5,328 nucleotides of DNA from Gammaproteobacteria bacterium (GTDB taxonomy: Bacteria; Pseudomonadota; Gammaproteobacteria; Coxiellales; Coxiellaceae). The stretch is taken from positions 1 to 5,328 of the forward strand of contig JAHZKQ010000044.1 in the NCBI GenBank assembly GCA_022600315.1, in the 5' to 3' direction. Of this stretch, positions 1 through 5,328 are shown piece after piece (the stretch's first letter is position 1; each line of letters begins with the position of its first letter). The notes under the pieces are model-generated. The model was not told the DNA's origin and searched no databases. It saw nothing but the letters and a program-made list of their open reading frames with translations. Position numbers and translations under genes: made by a program.

Positions 1-609
<609 letters not shown>

Positions 610-716
610 TAACTTTTATTTATAAGAAAGTCTAAGTAAAGAATGTATTGTGTCTTGTCCAGTTAAATATGTTTTGTTAAATAGATATCATAGTAATTGG
701 TGGTTTGCTGTTGAGC

Positions 717-733
717 TCGAGCGCTGTGCTCGA
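717..733. repeat. Short inverted repeat in pseB-pseC spacer
   Basis: TCGAGC (717-722) and GCTCGA (728-733) form a perfect 6-bp stem around a 5-nt loop, GCTGT. Only three T follow, so it does not look like a functional intrinsic terminator. It could be a small RNA structure or a binding site in the spacer ahead of pseC, or chance. No function can be assigned. Confidence 0.35.
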
Positions 734-750
734 TTTAAAGAGCTTAATTT

Positions 751-756
751 AGGTGA
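751..756 (+). promoter_or_regulatory. Shine-Dalgarno for pseC (decides start)
   Basis: AGGTGA lies 8 nt before ATG 765. In-frame alternatives are GTG 753, which falls inside this motif, and ATG 759, only 2 nt after it. The spacing therefore favours ATG 765 as the pseC start. Confidence 0.7.
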
Positions 757-764
757 GTATGAGC

Positions 765-1946
765 ATGAGTAAAATAATCCCCTACGGTCGTCAAAATATT
801 CAACAAGATGATATCGATGCAGTGGTTAATGTTTTAAAGTCAGACTGGTTAACGCAGGGGCCAGCAATTCCTTTGTTTGAAGAAGCGGTTGCCACTAAGG
901 TTCAGGCAAAATATGCAGTGGCCACCAACTCAGCTACAAGTGCGTTACATATAGCATGTCTCGCTCTTGGGGTGGGAGAGGGAGACTGGTTATGGACTTC
1001 GCCCAATACATTTGTTGCCTCTGCTAACTGCGGCCTTTACTGTGGTGCTAAGGTTGATTTTGTAGATATAGATCCACTAACTTACAATTTGAGTGCTAAT
1101 GCACTTGTAGTAAAATTAGAGCAAGCAGAAAAACAAAACATGTTACCAAAGGTTGTGGTGCTTGTACATTTTGCAGGGCAATCTTGCGATATGGAGCCAA
1201 TACATAAGCTTGCGAAGCAATATAATTTTAAAATAATAGAGGATGCTTCACATGCTATAGGCGGTATATACAAAGGTGACCCAATTGGATGTTGCAAATA
1301 TTCGGATGTTACAGTATTTAGTTTTCACCCGGTGAAAGTTGTAACTACTGCTGAGGGAGGGGTAGCGGTTACAAATAACCCTGAGATAGCAGAAAAAATG
1401 CAGCTGTTAAGGTCGCATGGAATTACACGAAATGAAGGATTAATGCATGGTACCTCTCATGGTGCTTGGTATTATGAACAAGTTGACCTTGGTTTTAATT
1501 ATAGAATGACGGATATTCAGGCTGCACTGGGGACGAGTCAGCTGAAGCGATTAGATACGTTTGTAAAACGACGACATAAGATTGCTTGCATATATGATAA
1601 CGAACTCGGTAAGCTACCGCTAATTTTGCCATTTCAGCAGAATGAGCTGTATTCTGCTTTCCATTTATACGTTGTTCAGGTTGATGAAGCGTACTCTCCA
1701 ATTAATCGAGGGGAGCTATTTAAAAAATTGCGATCATCAGGCATTGGAGTGAATGTGCATTATATTCCTGTGTATAAACAACCCTATTATCAACGGATGA
1801 ATATAGATGCTAAACAATTTGTTGAATCTGAAAAATATTATTCTCGCACGATCAGCTTACCAATGTACTATGATTTGTCAGAAAGTGATCAGCTGAGAGT
1901 GATTGATGTTCTTAAACATGAACTAGTGAATGATACCCTCGTTTAA
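765..1946 (+). CDS. pseC: PseC, UDP-4-amino-4,6-dideoxy-N-acetyl-beta-L-altrosamine transaminase
   Basis: PseC is a PLP-dependent aminotransferase of the DegT/DnrJ/EryC1 family. It transfers an amino group, normally from glutamate, to C4 of the PseB 4-keto product. The protein has 393 residues from the chosen ATG, close to the usual family length. Seen in the sequence are the N-terminal IPYGRQ (5-10) with DDIDAVVNVL; the SATSAL segment (56-61), typical of the cofactor-phosphate region; and EDASHAIGG (159-167), in which D160 should contact the pyridine nitrogen. FSFHPVKVVTTAEGG (185-199) carries the Schiff-base lysine K191. The C-terminal markers are GFNYRMTDIQAALG (243-256) and VHYIPVY (331-337). 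An earlier GTG at 753 would add four residues (an M-S repeat), but the ribosome binding site supports 765. It sits 35 nt before pseG, consistent with one operon. All expected catalytic residues appear present. Confidence 0.95.
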   Translation: MSKIIPYGRQNIQQDDIDAVVNVLKSDWLTQGPAIPLFEEAVATKVQAKYAVATNSATSALHIACLALGVGEGDWLWTSPNTFVASANCGLYCGAKVDFVDIDPLTYNLSANALVVKLEQAEKQNMLPKVVVLVHFAGQSCDMEPIHKLAKQYNFKIIEDASHAIGGIYKGDPIGCCKYSDVTVFSFHPVKVVTTAEGGVAVTNNPEIAEKMQLLRSHGITRNEGLMHGTSHGAWYYEQVDLGFNYRMTDIQAALGTSQLKRLDTFVKRRHKIACIYDNELGKLPLILPFQQNELYSAFHLYVVQVDEAYSPINRGELFKKLRSSGIGVNVHYIPVYKQPYYQRMNIDAKQFVESEKYYSRTISLPMYYDLSESDQLRVIDVLKHELVNDTLV

Positions 1947-1981
1947 AAATATTGTAGTAGCTTAATGTTGGTTAATGAAAA

Positions 1982-3082
1982 ATGAAAGTTGTTATCCGAG
2001 TAGATTCTTCATTTGATATAGGTAGTGGCCATGTGATGCGATGTTTAACGCTCGCTGAAGCGTTAAAGGCACGTGGCGATAAAGTTATCTTTATATCAAG
2101 GCTTCTTTGCGGAAATATGGTCGAGCTGATTAAACAGAAGGGCTTTGAGGTAATTACCTTACCCTTGTGTGTTGATAAATGTGAGCAGATAAAACATAAA
2201 GATTCAATATATGAGCAATGGCTTGGCGAAGGTCATGATATTGAAGTAAACCAAGTTAAAACTAAACTGCAGAAAATAGAAAATATTGACGTATTAATTG
2301 TAGACCACTATAGCTTAGATATAAGATGGCAGAATCAAATTAAGCACTATGTAAATAAATTGGTTGTAATAGATGATCTGGCTAATCGAAAACATAATTG
2401 TGAAATTTTGATTGACCACAACTATTATAAAAATAGTAAAAATCGCTATAATGGCTTAGTTTCGCAGGGTTGTAAGGTGCTTTGCGGTGCAGAATATGCA
2501 TTACTTTCACCTGGCGTTATAAGTGCAAGAAGGCGGCGAGCTTCAAATTATCAGCTGCCTCAGAGAGAAGCCTTTAGTTGCTTAGTGTTTATGGGTGGAG
2601 TAGATGCTGGTAGATATTCAGGACGAATTACTGATATCCTCGCCGGACTATCGTCTATTTTATCAATTATTTTGGTTGTCGGAATGAATAATAAAGAGTC
2701 AAAGTATTTAATTAAAAAGTTTGATGCCAGTGAAAAAGTTGTCGTTGAGGTAAGCCCTAAAAATTATTATGAATTATTAGCTAGAATAGATTTTGTAGTC
2801 GGTGCTGGAGGAGTTAGTGTATTAGAGCGTTTGTGTATTGGTGTTCCTTCCTTCGTATATAAGATTGCAGACAATCAAGGAGATATATGTGCGAGCATTG
2901 ATGATTCAGATGCGGGTGTTTATCTTGGGGACTTGCGAACTGAAAGTGATTTAGGAAAAAGTATAAATAAAATAAATCTTTCATTGAACAGTAAGGTCTT
3001 GGATAAAATGTCAAAATATGGAAAAATATATGTCGATGAGTATGGTGTAGAGCGGGTTATTAAAAAAATATATGAAAGTTGA
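1982..3082 (+). CDS. pseG: PseG, UDP-6-deoxy-diamido-altropyranose hydrolase
   Basis: PseG is a cytoplasmic GT-B-fold hydrolase related to MurG. It cleaves UDP from UDP-2,4-diacetamido-2,4,6-trideoxy-beta-L-altropyranose, releasing the free sugar for PseI. The 366-residue protein begins with the family signature RVDSSFDIGSGHVMRC (6-21). H17 matches the catalytic base position known in Campylobacter PseG. Further landmarks are VDHY (107-110), IDDLANRKHNC (130-140), GAEYALLSP (169-177), MGGVDAG (204-210, the usual FGG-S/A-D position) and GAGGVSVLERLCIGVPS (274-290, the nucleotide-binding loop), then IADNQGD (295-301). It is longer than the Campylobacter protein (about 274 residues). The nucleotide loop differs from the common GGSTTWER form. 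No strong Shine-Dalgarno precedes ATG 1982, and translation may depend on readthrough from pseC 35 nt upstream. Its 3' end overlaps the formyltransferase start by 11 nt. Usually pseF lies between pseC and pseG; here it does not. Confidence 0.92.
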   Translation: MKVVIRVDSSFDIGSGHVMRCLTLAEALKARGDKVIFISRLLCGNMVELIKQKGFEVITLPLCVDKCEQIKHKDSIYEQWLGEGHDIEVNQVKTKLQKIENIDVLIVDHYSLDIRWQNQIKHYVNKLVVIDDLANRKHNCEILIDHNYYKNSKNRYNGLVSQGCKVLCGAEYALLSPGVISARRRRASNYQLPQREAFSCLVFMGGVDAGRYSGRITDILAGLSSILSIILVVGMNNKESKYLIKKFDASEKVVVEVSPKNYYELLARIDFVVGAGGVSVLERLCIGVPSFVYKIADNQGDICASIDDSDAGVYLGDLRTESDLGKSINKINLSLNSKVLDKMSKYGKIYVDEYGVERVIKKIYES

Positions 3083-3716
3083 TATTATTACTGAAAAATC
3101 GAGCTGGATGATTCACTATATTGAGCACTTAGTAGATATGCTGCAGGAGCAGGGTTTCGATACACGAGTATGTTTTGATGTTGATCAGCTCACGAATGGT
3201 GAAATATTATTGATTCTTAGCTGCGGACAACTGCTGAAACCTAAGCATTTGTCACTCCATAAACATAATCTTGTGGTGCATGCCAGTGCTTTACCGCAAG
3301 GGCGAGGGTGGTCACCAGTCACATGGCAAATATTAGATGGCCTTAACTGTATTCCTATAACGCTTTTTGAATGTGCAAAGGGTGTAGATAGCGGTGACAT
3401 ATATTTAGTTGATCAAATAAGACTGCTAGGGCATGAGTTAGTGCATGAAATTCGAGAAAAACAGGCGCATAAAACAATAGAGTTATGCCTAAAATTTATT
3501 AGGAATTATAAGAGCGGAGGAGTGACTGGTATAAAACAGCATGGGGAACCAACATATTTCCCTAAAAGGTCAGCGGAAGATAGTCAATTAGATATAGATA
3601 AAACTATAGCTGATCAATTTAATTTACTAAGAATTGCTGATAATGAGCGGTACCCTGCGTATTTTTTATATAAGAATAGAAAATATATAATAAAAATTGA
3701 ATGTTGTGCTGCATGA
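3072..3716 (+). CDS. Sugar N-formyltransferase of the pse operon (likely replaces PseH)
   Basis: This 214-residue protein belongs to the N10-formyltetrahydrofolate-dependent formyltransferase family (formyl_trans_N fold, as in Fmt, ArnA and VioF). Family features seen are LSCGQLLKP (49-57); HASALPQGRGWSPVTW (70-85), which carries the catalytic histidine as H70; and VDSGDIY (105-111), with the catalytic aspartate as D106. The YFPKRSAEDSQLD-type segment in the C-terminal third matches the region in sugar formyltransferases that follows the catalytic core. The usual Asn two residues before the histidine is Val here (V68), with an Asn at 66. At 214 residues it lacks the large C-terminal tRNA-binding domain of Met-tRNA formyltransferase (about 315 residues), so a tRNA substrate is unlikely. 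It overlaps pseG by 11 nt with no clear ribosome binding site, which suggests translational coupling. From context I infer that it formylates the C4 amine made by PseC, in place of PseH acetylation. The substrate is not proven. Confidence 0.85.
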   Translation: MKVDIITEKSSWMIHYIEHLVDMLQEQGFDTRVCFDVDQLTNGEILLILSCGQLLKPKHLSLHKHNLVVHASALPQGRGWSPVTWQILDGLNCIPITLFECAKGVDSGDIYLVDQIRLLGHELVHEIREKQAHKTIELCLKFIRNYKSGGVTGIKQHGEPTYFPKRSAEDSQLDIDKTIADQFNLLRIADNERYPAYFLYKNRKYIIKIECCAA

Positions 3717-3746
3717 GAGCCATGCTTGATTACACAGTTGTCTATT

Positions 3747-3754
3747 GAGAGAAG
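3747..3754 (+). promoter_or_regulatory. Shine-Dalgarno for pseI (decides start)
   Basis: The purine-rich GAGAGAAG ends 4 nt before ATG 3759, and its GAGA core lies 8 nt before it. The alternative TTG at 3726 and the later ATG at 3768 are less well placed, so ATG 3759 is preferred. Confidence 0.6.
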
Positions 3755-3758
3755 TAAT

Positions 3759-4811
3759 ATGAATGAAATGCGAATAAATAAGACAGTAGTTGGCGTGAAC
3801 AAAAAGCCATTTATAATTGCTGAAATGTCGGGGAATCATAACCAATCGTTAGACCGAGCGCTTGATCTTGTTGATGCCGCAGCCGAAGCAGGCGCCGATG
3901 CAGTTAAATTGCAAACCTATACAGCTGACACGATGACGCTTAATATCAATAGGCCTGAATTTACCATTAGTGACAAAGATAGTTTATGGTTTGGTCGTCA
4001 TTTATATGAGCTATATCATGAGGCGCATACGCCCTGGGAGTGGCATAAGCCGATTATGGACAGAGCTAAAGAAAAGGGAATCATTTGTTTCAGTACACCC
4101 TTTGATGATACTGCTGTAGATTTTTTAGAAGAGCTTGATGTGCCTGCATATAAGATTGCGTCATTTGAAAATACAGATGTACGACTAATAAAAAAGGTTG
4201 CGCAAACGGGTAAGCCTTTGATCATTTCTACGGGCATGGCGTCAGCTGATGATTTGAGGTTAATTGTTAGTACAATAAGGGAGGCGGGGTGTGAAGCATT
4301 TGCACTTTTAAAGTGCACTAGCGCATACCCGGCTCCATATAATGCATGTAACATTAAGACAATTCCTGCATTAAGTGATATGTTTAATTGTCTTGTTGGT
4401 CTTTCTGACCATACTATGGGTATTGCTGTGCCAGTTGCAAGTGTTGCCTTAGGGGCCTGCGTTATTGAAAAACATTTCACACTATCTCGTGGTGATGGTG
4501 GTGTTGATTCAGCATTTTCACTAGATAAAGATGAGTTGAAAGCATTGGTTAGCGAGACTTATAACGCGTGGCAAGCACTTGGTAAAATTCATGTGGGGGC
4601 TACATCAGAGGAAAAAGGTTCCGCTACTTTTAGGAGAACTCTTTATATTTGTGAGGATATTGAGCAGGGGCAAGTATTAACTGAGGAAAATTTGCGAACT
4701 ATTAGGCCAGGATATGGGCTTCCTCCGAAGTTTATTGATCAGTTAATAGGTAAAAAAGTTGTGAAGGCAGTTATGCGTGGTACTCCGATGAGCTGGGACT
4801 TGGTCGAGTGA
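3759..4811 (+). CDS. pseI: PseI, pseudaminic acid synthase
   Basis: PseI is a cytoplasmic metal-dependent NeuB-family synthase that condenses the free diamido-trideoxy-altrose with phosphoenolpyruvate to form pseudaminic acid. It has 350 residues from ATG 3759, which is typical. The N-terminal TIM barrel shows FIIAEMSGNHNQS (18-30), GADAVKLQTY (45-54), CFSTPFD (110-116), AYKIASFE (130-137), PLIISTGMA (153-161), LLKCTSAYPAP (183-193), GLSDHT (214-219) and VIEKHFTL (235-242). H218 and H239 correspond to the two metal-binding histidines of NeuB enzymes. The stretch from about 285 to 350, including RPGYGLPPKF, is the antifreeze-like SAF domain that covers the active site. The AEMSGNHNQ wording is more typical of PseI than of NeuB or LegI. 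A TTG at 3726 would add 11 residues but lacks support. It starts 42 nt after the formyltransferase stop and is the last recognisable pse gene in the window. Confidence 0.95.
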   Translation: MNEMRINKTVVGVNKKPFIIAEMSGNHNQSLDRALDLVDAAAEAGADAVKLQTYTADTMTLNINRPEFTISDKDSLWFGRHLYELYHEAHTPWEWHKPIMDRAKEKGIICFSTPFDDTAVDFLEELDVPAYKIASFENTDVRLIKKVAQTGKPLIISTGMASADDLRLIVSTIREAGCEAFALLKCTSAYPAPYNACNIKTIPALSDMFNCLVGLSDHTMGIAVPVASVALGACVIEKHFTLSRGDGGVDSAFSLDKDELKALVSETYNAWQALGKIHVGATSEEKGSATFRRTLYICEDIEQGQVLTEENLRTIRPGYGLPPKFIDQLIGKKVVKAVMRGTPMSWDLVE

Positions 4812-4989
4812 GTGTTACAGGGGGATATTACGAAATAGAAGTAGTAGTTTCTGTATGTTGATTAGAATATTTTTATGTGATATTTGGTGAATACAGCAAT
4901 TCTCAAAGAGAAAGTTATATATCGCCATCAATTTCCGTGGACGAAAGTATGTGTTCGCTTTGTTCGAAAAACCAACTTGAGAAAAATAT

Positions 4990-5019
4990 TTGCTAAAATG
5001 GTACGTACCAAATCAGCAA
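4990..5019. repeat. Palindromic element upstream of ABC gene (candidate operator)
   Basis: The core TGGTACGTACCA (4999-5010) is a perfect 12-nt palindrome. Flanking arms TTGCT (4990-4994) and AGCAA (5015-5019) are symmetric about the same centre, 5004.5, with four mostly non-pairing bases between arm and core on each side. The core has no loop, so it fits a DNA site for a dimeric regulator better than an RNA hairpin. It covers the expected transcription start of the putative promoter, a position typical for a repressor operator. The regulator is unknown. Confidence 0.5.
4994..4999 (+). promoter_or_regulatory. Putative extended -10 promoter for the ABC transporter gene
   Basis: TAAAAT (4994-4999) matches 5 of 6 bases of the sigma-70 -10 consensus and is preceded by TGC, giving an extended TGn -10. 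No good -35 is found at 16-18 nt, which extended -10 promoters can tolerate. The predicted start near 5006 falls inside the palindrome at 4999-5010 and about 30 nt before ATG 5038. This is a motif-based inference only. Confidence 0.4.
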
Positions 5020-5037
5020 GGGTAAAAGTGATTAATA

Positions 5038-5328
5038 ATGATTAAATTTATACGAGATATAATTCATATTTTAGACCCCGAATTAAAAAAGAGGCTTTAC
5101 TATATAATTCCACTAACAATGCTCTTGGGTATTGTACAAATGATAGGGGTTGCTATGTTATTCCCCTTTATGAGTGCGGTGATGAAGCCAAGCACAATAC
5201 AGGCCAGTGTTAAATTTCAATATATTTACCATAAACTCCATTTTGGGTCCCCACAAAAATTTCTTATTTTTATGGGGTGCGTAGCTCTGTTTTTTTTAAT
5301 TTTTGGCAATTTATTTAATATAGCAATG
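5038..5328 (+). CDS. N-terminus of ABC exporter (PglK/MsbA-like flippase), 3'-truncated by window edge
   Basis: The frame opens at ATG 5038 and continues to the last base, giving 97 residues of a protein that would normally be around 570-600. The pattern fits the membrane domain of ABC exporters that flip lipid-linked saccharides. A cytoplasmic helix (about 1-20, with DPELKKRL) is followed by a first membrane segment (about 21-49, containing GIVQMIGVAMLFPFMS) and a periplasmic stretch (about 50-72). A second membrane segment begins near 73 (FLIFMGCVALFFLIFGN). The G-x-V-x-x-x-G-V-A-x-x-x-P-F pattern in the first segment resembles PglK/WlaB-type transporters. The ATP-binding domain lies beyond the window, so the class is inferred from the N-terminus alone. 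A stop codon at 5029-5031 in the same frame excludes an earlier start. Only a weak AAGTGA-like ribosome site precedes it. Next to pse genes, a role in exporting a Pse-containing glycan is plausible but not shown. Confidence 0.75.
   Translation, partial: MIKFIRDIIHILDPELKKRLYYIIPLTMLLGIVQMIGVAMLFPFMSAVMKPSTIQASVKFQYIYHKLHFGSPQKFLIFMGCVALFFLIFGNLFNIAM

Noticed and set aside
655..691. Possible internal promoter before pseC (TTGTCC with TTAAAT, or TATCAT alone)
   Set aside because: TTGTCC with TTAAAT is a weak pair, and TATCAT lacks a -35 at proper spacing. In an AT-rich spacer such matches are expected by chance.
3072..3716. Methionyl-tRNA formyltransferase (fmt)
   Set aside because: The protein is about 100 residues too short, lacks the C-terminal tRNA-binding domain and is embedded in a pse operon without def or rsmB. 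A sugar formyltransferase fits better.
4016..4480. 154-residue open frame on the - strand
   Set aside because: It lies wholly inside pseI, whose motifs are intact, and its translation shows no recognisable family. It is a shadow frame, as are the shorter - strand frames inside pseC, pseG and the formyltransferase and the one at 3614-3802 across the formyltransferase-pseI junction.
4900..4912. TTCTC-AAA-GAGAA hairpin as a terminator after pseI
   Set aside because: The stem is only 5 bp, AT-rich and without a following T run, so it is not a credible terminator.

Overview
This 5.3 kb, AT-rich window lies within a pseudaminic acid (Pse, a nine-carbon nonulosonic acid) biosynthesis operon on the + strand, followed by the start of an ABC transporter gene. 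No ribosomal, mobile-element or phage marker is present to fix the taxon. The protein sequences look like those of a Gram-negative, probably marine gammaproteobacterium. That is an impression from family resemblance, not a proof.

Layout: 1-609 is the C-terminal two thirds of pseB (UDP-GlcNAc 4,6-dehydratase/5-epimerase), cut by the window edge. 610-764 is a 155-nt spacer with a short hairpin and a stop-free frame. 765-1946 is pseC (PLP aminotransferase). 1982-3082 is pseG (UDP-sugar hydrolase). 3072-3716 is a small sugar N-formyltransferase that overlaps pseG by 11 nt. 3759-4811 is pseI (Pse synthase, NeuB family). 4812-5037 is a 226-nt spacer with a putative extended -10 promoter and a conspicuous 12-nt perfect palindrome inside a 30-nt symmetric element. 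5038 to the window end is the N-terminus of a PglK/MsbA-like ABC exporter, cut by the edge.

How the genes fit: PseB makes the 4-keto-6-deoxy-L-arabino sugar from UDP-GlcNAc and PseC aminates C4. In the standard pathway PseH acetylates that amine, PseG removes UDP, PseI condenses the sugar with PEP, and PseF activates the product with CMP. Here no PseH-type acetyltransferase is seen, and a formyltransferase sits between pseG and pseI. The simplest reading is that the C4 amine is formylated, giving a 7-N-formyl pseudaminic acid. No pseF is present within the window, so activation must be encoded outside it. The ABC gene may export a lipid-linked glycan containing this sugar.

The core system is known biochemistry. 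The points most worth a second look are the formyltransferase in the PseH position, its altered Asn-x-His active-site motif, and the palindromic element upstream of the exporter.
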